Shown: positions 33,507-42,686, counted from the stretch's first letter. The stretch: DNA of 64,000 nt from JACNJF01 sp050288105 (GCA_050288105.1 JBNKDE010000013.1:1-64000), one strand, 5' to 3'. Program-made: numbers and translations. The notes: generated by a model from the letters alone, not told the origin.

Positions 33507-34445
33507 CTATTTTTTTATTTGCCCTGAATAAAGAATTCCATACAGGCTCACAATAACAACCCCTAAAGAGATCAGCTGGAAGCCCTGGATGGTTTCCTGA
33601 AGAAAGACTGCAGCCAGTATCATGGTCACTAAAGGTGTCGGAGTGGTGATGGAGCTGGCAAGCGAAACATCCACATGCTTGACCGCGTAAAACCAGCTAA
33701 TCAATTCCAGGTAGTAGACAAAACCCATGCTGAATGCCGCCAGCTGGAAATCAATAATACTCATGCCCTGAAGCACGCTTTCCGGACCATTCACTGCAAG
33801 CGAAATAAAAAGTAAAAATATCGCCGAGATCAATACCCTGAAGAATGTGATCTGGATGGGCGTAACAGGTGTGGTGTCGAGGGTGTTTTTGATGATGACA
33901 TGCGCGATACTCCATAAAAACGGTACTGCCAGCGCCAGCAAAAACCAGGGGCTTAGGCCTGCGATTTTCCAGCTTCCCTGCGTACCCAGATAATATAAAC
34001 CGGTAATGAGTAGAAAGGTAAACAACAGCTCCGCTGTGGTTTTCTTCCTGCTCAAGAACAGGCTCTCCCATAAAATCGCAAACAAAGGATAGGCCTGGAT
34101 CGCGATAATGGCGCTGACGGTGCCCGCCTTTTCTACTGAGAGCACATACAGGTAGGTAGATAAGCCAAAGATCAGGCCGGTAAGCAGGATGATGCTGAGC
34201 GTTTTATTCCTGATGGCGATGGGAAGCTGTCGCGCTAATATGCCCTGAGTTTTATTTCGGTACTCATTCAGCAGTAGCGGTAAAGAGCAGATGAGCTGCC
34301 AGAATGATAGATAAAAAGCGAAGTTCAAAGCGTCTAATGCCGCCGGGCGACCATTAGAAATCACCGGAAGCAGGCCCAGTAATATCAGAGAGGTAAAAGC
34401 CAGCGAAATGCCAGTTTTTCTGTTGGGCTGAAACTGAGTATTCAT
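33507..34445 (-). CDS. EamA/DMT-family transporter
   Basis: The 312-aa integral membrane protein has ten predicted helices in two EamA repeats, from SLAFTSLILLGLLPVISNG through AFYAVKHVDVSLASSITTPTPLVTMILAAVFLQE, a typical drug/metabolite (amino-acid) exporter arrangement. The gene overlaps the preceding PLP-enzyme gene by 4 bp (34442-34445), so the two form one operon, probably controlled by the divergent MocR regulator. An amino-acid substrate is inferred from the company it keeps. Confidence 0.9.
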   Translation of the reverse strand: MNTQFQPNRKTGISLAFTSLILLGLLPVISNGRPAALDALNFAFYLSFWQLICSLPLLLNEYRNKTQGILARQLPIAIRNKTLSIILLTGLIFGLSTYLYVLSVEKAGTVSAIIAIQAYPLFAILWESLFLSRKKTTAELLFTFLLITGLYYLGTQGSWKIAGLSPWFLLALAVPFLWSIAHVIIKNTLDTTPVTPIQITFFRVLISAIFLLFISLAVNGPESVLQGMSIIDFQLAAFSMGFVYYLELISWFYAVKHVDVSLASSITTPTPLVTMILAAVFLQETIQGFQLISLGVVIVSLYGILYSGQIKK

Positions 34446-35395
34446 GGTTTTACATACTCGAAAAAGCGATCCAGGTCGATCATTCCACCGCTAAGGATAA
34501 GCCCTACTTTTTTCCCTTTCATGCTCGTCTGTTCTTTAATCAGGGCCGCCAGCGGTGCCGCGCCAGCACCTTCTGCCAGGTTATGGGTGCTTAGGTAATA
34601 CTCACGCATTGCGTCCTTAATCTGTTCATCAGACACGGTCACGATGCGACTGGCACCGGCCAGGATAATGTCGAAGGCTTCCGGTAGAGGGCTGCGGGTG
34701 GCAACGCCATCGGCGATGGTGTTAACGTCCTCGGTTGGTATAATTTTCCCGGCCTCGAAGGACAGCGCGAAGGCAGGCGCACCTTCAGCAACAACGCCCA
34801 CGATTTCTGTTGTTAAACCCAGCGCATCACGTGTTTTAATCAGGCCGCAAATGCCCGAGCCCATGCCAACGGGTACATACACGGTATGTAAGTCCTTTAT
34901 TGTGGATAAGAACTCCAGCGCATAGCTGGCAACGCCCAGCACCAGATCTCGACAGAAAGGTGGTACGGCCTGGTAACCATAAGCATGCTGTAATTCGATG
35001 CTATGTAGACGCGCCGCTTCAAAATCCTTGCCATGTACAATCAGTTCAGCACCCAGCGATTGTATGGCTCGATTTTGATCAGGGCTGTTGCCTTCAGGAA
35101 CGACAATGGTGACGGGCATGTTGGCCCGCGCGCCAGCATAGGCCAGGCTTTGTCCATGGTTGCCGCGAGTGGCTGAAATCAGGCCATGGATTTGTTCAGG
35201 GCGCTGCTGCATTTGATGCATTAAATGGATCCCACCACGTACCTTAAATGCCGTTGTTGCTGTGTGGTTCTCATGTTTTACCCAAACATCGCAAGCGGTA
35301 CGCTGGCACAGTAATGGCCAGTTGCGTTGCAGCGTTGGCTGTATGAATTGATGAACAATGCCAGTGGCCTGTTGCAGTTGCGCCAGATTAAACAT
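34442..35395 (-). CDS. PLP-dependent threonine/serine dehydratase-like enzyme
   Basis: The product, about 317 aa, is a fold-type II PLP enzyme. The PLP lysine lies in TTAFKVRGGIHLM, substrate binding in SATRGNHGQSLAYAG, the phosphate loop in PVGMGSGICG, and SGG near the C-terminus. It resembles catabolic threonine dehydratase and hydroxyectoine-type EutB enzymes, so deamination of a hydroxyamino acid is likely. The ATG at 35395 (MFNLAQ) has a GGAG site nine bases upstream and is preferred over 35416. It is coupled to an EamA transporter and divergent from a MocR regulator. Confidence 0.88.
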   Translation of the reverse strand: MFNLAQLQQATGIVHQFIQPTLQRNWPLLCQRTACDVWVKHENHTATTAFKVRGGIHLMHQMQQRPEQIHGLISATRGNHGQSLAYAGARANMPVTIVVPEGNSPDQNRAIQSLGAELIVHGKDFEAARLHSIELQHAYGYQAVPPFCRDLVLGVASYALEFLSTIKDLHTVYVPVGMGSGICGLIKTRDALGLTTEIVGVVAEGAPAFALSFEAGKIIPTEDVNTIADGVATRSPLPEAFDIILAGASRIVTVSDEQIKDAMREYYLSTHNLAEGAGAAPLAALIKEQTSMKGKKVGLILSGGMIDLDRFFEYVKP

Positions 35396-35416
35396 GGGTA
35401 TAGCTCCGTATCTCAC

Positions 35417-35487
35417 TTGACATCTATACTAGTAACTGGAATTGTATGTCTCAAGAAATATATTGTATGGCGGATAATATAATTATG
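35417..35487 (+). promoter_or_regulatory. promoter and direct-repeat operator between the dehydratase gene and the MocR gene
   Basis: A TTGACA box (35417-35422) is followed by ATTGTATG at 35441-35448 and again at 35462-35469, exactly 21 bp apart (two helical turns), with a weaker TAATTATG at 35480-35487. Same-face direct repeats are the usual target of MocR/PdxR regulators, so this is the probable operator for both divergent units. Confidence 0.6.
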
Positions 35488-36840
35488 TGGACCCCGGATT
35501 TATCCAGAGAGCAGGGGCCTCTTTACCTGCAACTGGTGAATAGAATGGCGCAGGACATTGAGGCCGGTGTGCTCAAGGTGGGAGAGAAACTACCACCCCA
35601 GCGTCAGTTGGCCTGGCACCTGGGTATCAACCTGAGCACGGTGACCAAGGCATTCCAGGAAGCAAACAAAAGGCATTTGATTAGTGGTGAAGTTGGCAGG
35701 GGAACCTACATCCTGGCTAAAAGTGCCGAAGCCGCGTTGTTTAATTTAAAACAGGAAGTGGATGCATCAATCATAGATCTGAGTACGCACGTGCCGGTTG
35801 CCATGCCCGCAGATCTTGATCTGGAGAATACCCTGAGCGAGATGATGCAGGATGGAGAAGGCCTGTCACAATATCTGCAGTATCACTCTCCTTCCTCCGT
35901 GCTAAGGCAGAAAATCAGCTGCTCCCGATGGTTAGCTGAGCTGGGTTATGTTATCGGGCCAGAGTCATGCATTGCTACCACCTGTGCCCAAAATGCTTTA
36001 ATGGTGAGTTTATTGAGTTGTTGTCGGGCTGATGACACGGTGCTGGTGAATGAGCTTACCTTTCCTGGCATGAAAGCCGTATCCAGACAGCTCAGTCTAA
36101 AACTCCAGGGTATTGAAATGGATGAGCAGGGCATTATCCCGCAGGCACTGGAATCGGCCATCCGTTCAAGCAATGCAAGGGTACTGGTGTCGGACCCCAG
36201 GCTACAGAATCCGACCGCCAGTAGTATGGGTAAACAACGCCAGCAGGCGATCATCGATATCATCAAAAAGCATCAATTGTTATTCATTGAAGAATACGTT
36301 ATCGGTGCATTAACAGGGTGTCCACCCATTAGCACCGAGATAAAGCAGCATTCCATATTGATCACCAGTTTTGCCAAGACCGTCGCCCCCGGAATCCGTT
36401 TTGCGATGATTGCTGGAGAGCACCCGCTACTGCAAAAGATTCTGGCAGAATCTCACGCTACCAGCTGGCAATTCAGTCCGCTGATGGCCGAGATCGCCTG
36501 TCGCTGGATAGAGTCGGGGCTGGCTAAAAAAAGAATGGATTGGCAATGGCAGGAAATCCAGCAACGACATCGTATTTTTAAAAAGATATTCCCCGATACT
36601 CGCTACGCTGGTAATCATGAGGTGTGCTCGCATGTCTGGCTCCCGGTAGCAGGTAGCGCAGAGCAGGCCCAGCAAAAATGCCATCAACTGGGTGTAGAGG
36701 TTGTCGCAGCAGGGCTATTTGCGGTAGGACGCCAGTATCCGCAGTGCATTCGGGTTAGTTTGACCGCTGCAAAGAGCAGGCAGCAATTAAAGATTGGTCT
36801 GGAGAGGATTTATCAATCTGGCGTGATAAAAAGAAAATAA
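35485..36840 (+). CDS. MocR/PdxR-type regulator (GntR helix-turn-helix fused to an aminotransferase-like domain)
   Basis: The protein is about 451 aa. An N-terminal GntR winged helix (GPLYLQLVNRMAQDIEAGVLKVGEKLPPQRQLAWHLGINLSTVTKAF) is followed by a fold-type I aminotransferase domain with the PLP lysine in SFAKTVAPGIRFAM. These fusions sense an amino compound through PLP chemistry and control neighbouring metabolic genes. The frame is open from 35446, but a promoter-like TTGACA and two direct repeats overlap that part, so the ATG at 35485 (or 35467) is more likely. It is divergent from the dehydratase-EamA operon. Confidence 0.88.
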   Translation: MWTPDLSREQGPLYLQLVNRMAQDIEAGVLKVGEKLPPQRQLAWHLGINLSTVTKAFQEANKRHLISGEVGRGTYILAKSAEAALFNLKQEVDASIIDLSTHVPVAMPADLDLENTLSEMMQDGEGLSQYLQYHSPSSVLRQKISCSRWLAELGYVIGPESCIATTCAQNALMVSLLSCCRADDTVLVNELTFPGMKAVSRQLSLKLQGIEMDEQGIIPQALESAIRSSNARVLVSDPRLQNPTASSMGKQRQQAIIDIIKKHQLLFIEEYVIGALTGCPPISTEIKQHSILITSFAKTVAPGIRFAMIAGEHPLLQKILAESHATSWQFSPLMAEIACRWIESGLAKKRMDWQWQEIQQRHRIFKKIFPDTRYAGNHEVCSHVWLPVAGSAEQAQQKCHQLGVEVVAAGLFAVGRQYPQCIRVSLTAAKSRQQLKIGLERIYQSGVIKRK

Positions 36841-36849
36841 TATTTCAGG

Positions 36850-36945
36850 TTTCTCAACCCCACCCTAACCCTCCCCTTGTTAAGGGGAGGGAACTCTTGC
36901 TCCTCCCCCTGCCAAGGGGGAGGTTGGGAGGGGGTTGATTAATGG
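36850..36945. repeat. palindromic intergenic repeat (ccctccccttgttaagggg type)
   Basis: An outer stem, TCAACCCC near 36855 with GGGGGTTGA near 36932-36940, encloses two hairpins: CCCTCCCCTT/AAGGGGAGGG and CCTCCCCCT/AGGGGGAGG. It lies between convergent mocR-type and cynS genes and may act as a terminator. Sequences of this style are common interspersed repeats in environmental bacteria. Confidence 0.75.
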
Positions 36946-36975
36946 CTTCCTCTCCATTCCGGTCAGGTTTAGAAA

Positions 36976-37416
36976 TTACCAGGACTTATAAGGCAGGAAC
37001 TTACCATTCAAAGTCACAACAACTCGGTCACCTTTAGGATCTTCCTGCTTGTCGATATTCATGGTGAAGTCAATCGCTGACATGATGCCATCGCCAAATT
37101 TCTCGTGGATCAGTTCTTTGATGGTTTCGCCATATACACCGACGATTTCGTACCAGCGATAGATAACGGGATCGGTAGGCACAACCTGGGCGAATTCTTT
37201 GTTGGGGAAGTCCTGCAATGCGGATGACAGGTCTGCACCCAGTCCCAGGATCTCGGCCACCGGATCAGCATTCTCTTTTTCCAGGTGGTTCATACCCAGG
37301 CAGGCTGAAGTCGTGTATTCGGGCGCGAGACCGGCAGCTTCAGCGATGGCCGCCCAGCTTAATCCCTTCTCTTTTTTGGCTGCCAGAATGGCAAGTTTCA
37401 TTTCATGTTTGTTCAT
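36976..37416 (-). CDS. cynS: cyanase (cyanate hydratase) CynS
   Basis: The 146-aa enzyme converts cyanate and bicarbonate to ammonia and CO2. The N-terminal helix-turn-helix-like domain (KLAILAAKKEKGLSWAAIAEAAG) and the catalytic C-terminal domain are intact, with Arg and Glu in PVIYRWYEIVGVYGETIK and Ser in DGIMSAIDFTMNI. A TTG precedes the ATG; the ATG at 37416 has a GAGG site and is chosen. A sigma54 promoter ends about 50 bp upstream. It is divergent from the ABC transporter operon, and the activator sites lie between the two. Confidence 0.96.
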   Translation of the reverse strand: MNKHEMKLAILAAKKEKGLSWAAIAEAAGLAPEYTTSACLGMNHLEKENADPVAEILGLGADLSSALQDFPNKEFAQVVPTDPVIYRWYEIVGVYGETIKELIHEKFGDGIMSAIDFTMNIDKQEDPKGDRVVVTLNGKFLPYKSW

Positions 37417-37468
37417 CAAGGTTTACCTCGGTTAGTTTGGTCAATTTGAGTTTTGGTAATGCTTGCAA

Positions 37469-37484
37469 TGCAAATGCAATGCCA
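37469..37484 (-). promoter_or_regulatory. sigma54 promoter of cynS
   Basis: On the minus strand the sequence reads TGGCATTGCATTTGCA, with GG and GC separated by exactly 10 nt (consensus TGGCAC-N5-TTGCA). The expected transcript start lies about 40 bases before the cynS ATG. Confidence 0.8.
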
Positions 37485-37557
37485 GCTCGGGTAAACAGCC
37501 TGCTAGACGGATAAATGGGTTGAATCTAGCAGGGGGTGAGGGAATGCGGTCCTGATA

Positions 37558-37600
37558 TTTGTCCGACAAAGTCGACAAAGTGGACACGAATTGATGGACA
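37558..37600. promoter_or_regulatory. putative activator binding sites (UAS) shared by cynS and cynDAB
   Basis: TGTCC (37560-37564), GGACA (37582-37586) and GGACA (37596-37600) occur with the spacer CGACAAAGTCGACAAAGTG. The cluster lies between the two divergent sigma54 promoters, about 75-115 bp from one and 50-90 bp from the other, the distance normal for enhancer-binding proteins. A very similar cluster precedes the OsmC operon at 42731. Confidence 0.6.
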
Positions 37601-37650
37601 AAGCTGGCCAATGCATCGAAAAAATCCGTTTAACGGGTCAATTCAGCGGA

Positions 37651-37666
37651 TGGCATGATCTCTGCA
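37651..37666 (+). promoter_or_regulatory. sigma54 promoter of cynDAB
   Basis: TGGCATGATCTCTGCA, with GG (37652-37653) and GC (37664-37665) separated by 10 nt. The ATG of the ATPase gene is 35 bp downstream. Confidence 0.8.
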
Positions 37667-37700
37667 TTGGTGATACCAATCAAAGTTTAGAGGTGTTGCC

Positions 37701-38513
37701 ATGAGTGCAAATTTAAGTATCGATTACATTACCCATACCTTTAAGGGACAGAGTCAACCAACCCTTAAGGATATTGAGCTACAAATTAAGCCGGGCGAAA
37801 AAATCGCCCTCATCGGCCGCAGTGGCTGCGGCAAATCCACCCTGTTGCATATGCTGGCGGGTCTGTTGATCCCCAGTGAAGGTTGTGTACGCATACACGG
37901 ACATACCGTGAGTAAGCCCAGCGCAAAATGGAACATGATGTTCCAGAAGCCTTCTTTATACCCCTGGATGAGTGTGCGTGAAAATGCCGAGTTGGGACTG
38001 GTATTCACAGGCAAACGCGACCCTCAGAAAATTGACCGCCTGCTCGCGATGGTGGGCCTGTCGGACAAGGCTGATGCCAATGTGCAAAGCCTGTCAGGTG
38101 GTCAGCAACAACGTGTGGCACTGGCTCGCTCGCTGGCGACTTCGCCAGAACTGTTGTTACTGGACGAGCCTTTTTCTGCACTGGATGCTTTCACCCGCTC
38201 AAGCCTGCAGGATGATGTTGCACGTATTGTGACCCAGGAAGGGTTGACGCTGGTAATTGTTACACATGATATCGATGAAGCGGTGGCAATGGCTGATCGC
38301 GTACTGATTATGTCTGCCAACCCGGGCAAGATCGTCGGTGAAATGCATGTCGACTTACCGCTTCCGCGTAACCGTGCATCTAACGAATTTAGCCGTCAGC
38401 GTGAACAGTTAATGAACCAGTTCGAAGGACTGGTCGGTGATGTTCATGCCTCTGATAACGAATCTGAAACGGCAGCCCAGAGCAAACTGCAAGCCGATCA
38501 AAAAGCTGCCTGA
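37701..38513 (+). CDS. cynD: ABC transporter ATPase, cyanate/nitrate/sulfonate type (CynD-like)
   Basis: The 270-aa ATPase has Walker A GRSGCGKST, the Q-loop MFQKPSLYPW, signature LSGGQQQRVALARSL, Walker B LLLLDEPFSALD and the switch His in IVTHDIDEA. It belongs to the NrtD/TauB/SsuB group. It is the first gene of an operon with a periplasmic binding protein and a permease, divergent from cyanase, matching the CynABD cyanate importers of pseudomonads and cyanobacteria, though in D-A-B order. Cyanate as the substrate is inferred from this context. A GAGGTG site and a sigma54 promoter precede it. Confidence 0.9.
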   Translation: MSANLSIDYITHTFKGQSQPTLKDIELQIKPGEKIALIGRSGCGKSTLLHMLAGLLIPSEGCVRIHGHTVSKPSAKWNMMFQKPSLYPWMSVRENAELGLVFTGKRDPQKIDRLLAMVGLSDKADANVQSLSGGQQQRVALARSLATSPELLLLDEPFSALDAFTRSSLQDDVARIVTQEGLTLVIVTHDIDEAVAMADRVLIMSANPGKIVGEMHVDLPLPRNRASNEFSRQREQLMNQFEGLVGDVHASDNESETAAQSKLQADQKAA

Positions 38514-38540
38514 TAAATCTATTAACCCTGGAGATGTACC

Positions 38541-39779
38541 ATGACTAAACAAAAAGATGATGAATTAGAATACCTGGCCAAACATGAAATGAGTCGTAGA
38601 GACTTCATGTTAGATATGATGGCTATGGGCGGGCTGGCCGCCGGCATGACCATGCCTGGACTGGGTCTAGCCAATATGACACCCCCTGACGATGAAGTCG
38701 TCAGGATTGGATACCTGCCAATCACCGATGCGACTGCATTGCTGGTTGCGCATGGCATGGGCTTTTTTGAGGATGAAAGCCTGAAGGCTGAAAAGCCAAC
38801 CTTGATTAGAGGCTGGTCTCCATTGGTGGAAGGCTTTGCCGCAGGCAAATTTAACCTGGTGCATTTTCTCAAGCCGATCCCGGTGTGGATGCGTTACAAC
38901 AATGACTTTCCGGTCAAAATCATGTCCTGGGCACATATCAATGGTTCGGCCCTGGTAGTGGGTAAGCACACGGGTGCAGAAGATTTCAAGGACCTGGGCG
39001 GCATGCAGGTCGCTGTTCCTTACTGGTATTCGATGCATAACATCGTGTTGCAGATGGGATTGCGTAGCGCAGGCCTGAAGCCGGTGATTAAGGACCAGAA
39101 AGCGCCGCTGGCAAAGGATGAAGTTAACCTGATGATTATGCCGCCGCCTGACATGCCGCCTGCACTGGCTGCGCAAAAGATCGATGCCTTTATTGTGGCA
39201 GAGCCATTTAATGCCTTCGGTGAAATGAAAGCTGGCGGTAAAGTGTTGCGTTTTACCGGTGATATGTGGAAAAACCACCCTTGCTGCGTTATCTGCATGA
39301 ATGAAAACACCGTCAATGCCAAGCCCGAGTGGACGCAAAAGGTGATGAATGCAATTGTTCGAGCCGAAGTGTATGCGCAACAGAACAAGGAAGAGGTCGC
39401 CATGATGATGTCTCGCGACGGCAAAAAATACCTGCCCATGCCGGGTAAGGCAGTGGTCAGGGCGATGACTTATTATGATGAAGGCAAGTACGCAACACCC
39501 GATGCTATCCGCAACAAAGGCGAGTTTGGCAATGGTCGTATCGACTTTTCACCTTATCCCTATCCTTCGGCCACTAAAATGATCGTCGATGCCATGGGTG
39601 AAACACTGGTCAGTGGTGACAATACCTTTATCAAGAAACTGGATCCTGAATTCGTAGCGAATGACCTGGTTGACTACAAGCATGTGAAAGCGGCAATGGC
39701 TAAATTCAAGGGCTGGGAAAACTCTCCCGGCGTTGATGCGGCGAATCCGTTTGAACGTGAAGAAGTGGTGAAGATATGA
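38541..39779 (+). CDS. cynA: Tat-exported ABC substrate-binding protein, NrtA/CmpA family (CynA-like)
   Basis: The 412-aa protein has a twin-arginine signal (MSRRDFMLDMMAMGGLAAGM) near residues 14-33, then the NrtA/CmpA-type fold beginning VVRIGYLPITDATALLVAHGMGFFEDE, with HFLKPIPVWMRYNN, MQVAVPYWYSMHNIVL and FIVAEPFNAF. This family binds nitrate, bicarbonate or cyanate. The neighbouring cyanase makes cyanate the best guess. Tat export implies that it folds before crossing the membrane. The stop overlaps the next ATG in an ATGA junction at 39776-39779. Confidence 0.9.
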   Translation: MTKQKDDELEYLAKHEMSRRDFMLDMMAMGGLAAGMTMPGLGLANMTPPDDEVVRIGYLPITDATALLVAHGMGFFEDESLKAEKPTLIRGWSPLVEGFAAGKFNLVHFLKPIPVWMRYNNDFPVKIMSWAHINGSALVVGKHTGAEDFKDLGGMQVAVPYWYSMHNIVLQMGLRSAGLKPVIKDQKAPLAKDEVNLMIMPPPDMPPALAAQKIDAFIVAEPFNAFGEMKAGGKVLRFTGDMWKNHPCCVICMNENTVNAKPEWTQKVMNAIVRAEVYAQQNKEEVAMMMSRDGKKYLPMPGKAVVRAMTYYDEGKYATPDAIRNKGEFGNGRIDFSPYPYPSATKMIVDAMGETLVSGDNTFIKKLDPEFVANDLVDYKHVKAAMAKFKGWENSPGVDAANPFEREEVVKI

Positions 39780-40618
39780 GTACGCCTGAAACTGTGATGG
39801 CTTTTCGCATGCGCAAAACCGGACCTGTGGTCGACTGGTCACAGCTGGGATTGTTTTTACTGACCCGCCTGGGTTATCCGGCTGCCGGTATTATGATGAT
39901 GGTCGGATTATGGTGGATTGGTGGCTGGTTGATCGCCAGCAATCCAGCAACCGAATCCTTTGCTGATTTTGCGCCAGAGCCTACTTTTTATCGTTTGATT
40001 GAGCTGGTTGCAAATGGCTACATGATCGAGGCTTCATTACCGAGTTTGCAGCGTATTGGACTGGGGCTATGGTGGGCGGTGTTGATCGGGGTGCCGGTGG
40101 GTGTCGCGATAGGGCTGTTCGCGCGCATGCGTGAACTGACCCACGTACCCTTCCAGTTCTTACGCATGATCTCGCCACTGGCGTGGATGCCGATTGCGGT
40201 TATGGCGTTTGCAACCTGGGATAGTGCGATCGTCTTTCTAATCACTGTGGCAGCGATCTGGCCAATTGTATTTTCTTCTGCACAGGGTGTACGCCGCATT
40301 GATCCGCTGTGGTTTAAGGTGGCGAAGAACCTGGGTGCAGGTGGCGTACAGATGCTGTGGCGTATTATTCTGCCTGCTATCGGTCAGGATGTGTTTGCCG
40401 GTATTCGCCTTGCGGTAGGTGTGGCCTGGATCGTGCTGGTTCCTGCCGAATACCTGGGTGTAACCAGCGGTCTGGGTTATGCGATCAACGATGCGCGAGA
40501 TACGCTTGAGTATGACACGCTGGCCGCTATGGTCGTGATCATTGGTATCATCGGCTTCTTTCTGGATGCCATTTGTGTCAGTTTCATCAAGCGATTCAGC
40601 TGGCACAATCAGGACTAA
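39776..40618 (+). CDS. cynB: ABC transporter permease (CynB-like)
   Basis: The 280-aa protein is a binding-protein-dependent permease with about six helices. The EAA-type cytoplasmic loop is in KVAKNLGAGGVQMLWRIILPAIGQDVFAGIRLAVGVAWIVLVPAEYL. It completes the importer with the ATPase and the Tat-exported binding protein, and its start overlaps the preceding stop by 4 bp. An 11-bp stem-loop follows the gene before the regulator. Confidence 0.9.
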   Translation: MSTPETVMAFRMRKTGPVVDWSQLGLFLLTRLGYPAAGIMMMVGLWWIGGWLIASNPATESFADFAPEPTFYRLIELVANGYMIEASLPSLQRIGLGLWWAVLIGVPVGVAIGLFARMRELTHVPFQFLRMISPLAWMPIAVMAFATWDSAIVFLITVAAIWPIVFSSAQGVRRIDPLWFKVAKNLGAGGVQMLWRIILPAIGQDVFAGIRLAVGVAWIVLVPAEYLGVTSGLGYAINDARDTLEYDTLAAMVVIIGIIGFFLDAICVSFIKRFSWHNQD

Positions 40619-40623
40619 TCTGC

Positions 40624-40660
40624 GCACCATTTCGGTTCAAAAACAAAATCGAAATGGTGC
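40624..40660 (+). terminator. stem-loop between cynB and the sigma54 activator gene
   Basis: GCACCATTTCG (40624-40634) pairs perfectly with CGAAATGGTGC (40650-40660). No T-run follows, so it may be an RNA processing or partial termination element. Confidence 0.6.
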
Positions 40661-40775
40661 AGCTCTTGCTGTTTCTGCACCTTAAATAAGAATCTACCGA
40701 TTTACTAATGTAAAATTAGACGCGCTATTGTCGATAGGCATACTGATGCATTGTCGACATTGTCAGGAGTAGATT

Positions 40776-42395
40776 ATGGATCCGAGAAGTGACTCATCCA
40801 TTCTTGAATCAGAATTGCTGGTTGTGCACGAAGCAGCCAAACTTATCACCCGCTATAAGGAACCCGGCCCGGCTATACAGGGCATCTTGAGATTACTTTC
40901 TCAACTACTCGGCTTAAACCGGGGTCGGGTGCTATTGCCCGATATCCAGAGCAATACCCTTGAAATCAAATACGCTTATGGATTGACCGAAAATGAAAAG
41001 GATCGGGGTCGTTATATTATTGGCGAAGGGGTGACCGGGAGAATCTATCAAACCGGTCAGATTGCGCTGATTCAGGATATCGATGAAGAGCCAACCTACC
41101 TGGCGCGCGCGGTTGACCGGACTACGCTACCTAGCGAAGTCGTATCCTATATTGGCTTACCTATTATTGCGGATGAATCTCCCATAGGCGTGCTGGCGGT
41201 GCATCGCCTGCGATTCCGGGAACGGCCCTTTGCACGCGATCTGGAACTGTTGCAGGTGATGTCGACCTTTATCGCCCAGGTACTGGTGATTAACGAACTG
41301 GTATCTGAGCGCACCGCGCAATTGGTATCAGAAAATCAGTTACTTAAAAATAAGCTGGAAAGCAAGGGTGCACGCTTTGGCATTATCGGGCAGAGTCCGG
41401 CATTACATCAGGCCATACAACAGGCGTTGCAGGTCGCAGATACCAATACCACAGTATTATTGCTGGGTGAGTCGGGCACTGGTAAGGAAAGATTTGCGCG
41501 CATGCAGCATCTCGCGAGCCAGCGTGCGGAAGGCCCCTTTGTTAGTATCAACTGTGCAGCCATCCCTTCATCATTGATTGAGTCAGAACTATTCGGTCAC
41601 GAGAAAGGTGCCTTCACCGGTGCAACAGGTACCAAGCAGGGCAAGATAGAACTGGCTTCAGGCGGTACGCTGTTTCTGGATGAAATCGGTGACATGGATC
41701 TGGAACTACAGGCCAAGTTGCTCAAGGTACTGGAGAACAAGGTGATTCAACGAGTAGGCGGCAGCAAGGATATCAATGTGGATGTGCGAATTCTCGCGGC
41801 TACCCATAAAAATCTGCAGGAAGCGGTAAATGAAAACCGCTTTCGTCTGGACCTGTTCTATCGACTGAATGTATTTCCGATAAGATTGCCAGCCCTGCGC
41901 GCACGACGCGGCGATGTACCCCTGCTGTGTCGTTTCTTCCTGAATACGGCGAATGAAGAATATGCGCGTAACCAGAACTTTACTACGGGTGCCCTGCGTC
42001 TTCTGGAACAGTACCCCTGGCCGGGAAATATCCGGCAGCTGGAAAACCTGGTAAAGCGTGCGGTACTGTTATGTGTTGACAATCAGATTAGTGAAGAACT
42101 GATACAGCAGATACTGGAAGATGAAGTCGCGGTGAACTCACCGGGATCAGAAGACCTGTTGCCGCTAAACGCCGAAATCAATACCAGCTTTCCTCCACCT
42201 GTCAGCGAGGTTTATCAGCCCCAGTCACCCACGGACGGACTGCGGCCCTATTTACGCGTACGCGAAGACGAGAGTACTGAAATATTGCAGGCACTGGCGC
42301 AGCAGCACGGAAATAAAACGCGGGCGGCGATGAGTTTAGGTATGACGCCACGACAGTTTCGTTACCGTATCAAGAAACTTAATCTTGAGGTTTGA
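40776..42395 (+). CDS. cynF: sigma54-dependent transcriptional activator, GAF-AAA+-Fis (CynF/NifA type)
   Basis: The 539-aa protein has an N-terminal GAF sensor domain (about 15-180), a short coiled linker (ELVSERTAQLVSENQLLKNKLESK), and the AAA+ core with Walker A GESGTGKE, the sigma54-contacting GAFTGA loop, Walker B LFLDEIGD and an arginine-finger region FRLDLFYRLNVFPI. It ends in a Fis-type helix-turn-helix (GNKTRAAMSLGMTPRQFRYRIKKL). It lies amid three sigma54 promoters, and in pseudomonads a regulator of this kind (CynF) controls cynABDS, so this is its likely role. Upstream, TTGTCGA and TTGTCGACATTGTC (about 40733-40763) may be control sites. An AGGAG site fixes the start. Confidence 0.92.
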   Translation: MDPRSDSSILESELLVVHEAAKLITRYKEPGPAIQGILRLLSQLLGLNRGRVLLPDIQSNTLEIKYAYGLTENEKDRGRYIIGEGVTGRIYQTGQIALIQDIDEEPTYLARAVDRTTLPSEVVSYIGLPIIADESPIGVLAVHRLRFRERPFARDLELLQVMSTFIAQVLVINELVSERTAQLVSENQLLKNKLESKGARFGIIGQSPALHQAIQQALQVADTNTTVLLLGESGTGKERFARMQHLASQRAEGPFVSINCAAIPSSLIESELFGHEKGAFTGATGTKQGKIELASGGTLFLDEIGDMDLELQAKLLKVLENKVIQRVGGSKDINVDVRILAATHKNLQEAVNENRFRLDLFYRLNVFPIRLPALRARRGDVPLLCRFFLNTANEEYARNQNFTTGALRLLEQYPWPGNIRQLENLVKRAVLLCVDNQISEELIQQILEDEVAVNSPGSEDLLPLNAEINTSFPPPVSEVYQPQSPTDGLRPYLRVREDESTEILQALAQQHGNKTRAAMSLGMTPRQFRYRIKKLNLEV

Positions 42396-42404
42396 CTGGC
42401 TTTT

Positions 42405-42686
42405 TAACCACGAATTAGGGCAGGGATGCCCGTAAGTAGAGCAACGCAGGAGCAGTTGCCGAGCACACGAAGGGGTTTGAGTAATGGGAAAAGAATTTTA
42501 ACCACAGAGAGCACAGAGAGCACAGAGAATTATAAAAATATTCTGTAACTATTCATCTCCTGTTTTAAGAAGACTCTGGTAATTGCCTGGCAACATATCT
42601 TACATTCTTCGTGCCCTTCGTGGTTTATCAAACCAGAAACACACAAATCTTCTCTGTGTACTCTGTGCTCTCTGTGGTTCAAATTA
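42405..42686. repeat. REP-like composite repeat (accacagag family)
   Basis: It contains TTAACCACGAATTAGGGCAGGGATGCCCGTAAGTAG (the nested module), AACCACAGAGAGCACAGAGAGCACAGAG near 42500, and CTCTGTGTACTCTGTGCTCTCTGTGGTT near 42652-42679. It fills the space between cynF and the activator sites of the next operon. Confidence 0.75.

Noticed and set aside
40600..40625. A TGGCAC match at the end of cynB as a fourth sigma54 promoter
   Set aside because: No GC at the required 10-nt spacing; the match is within coding sequence.
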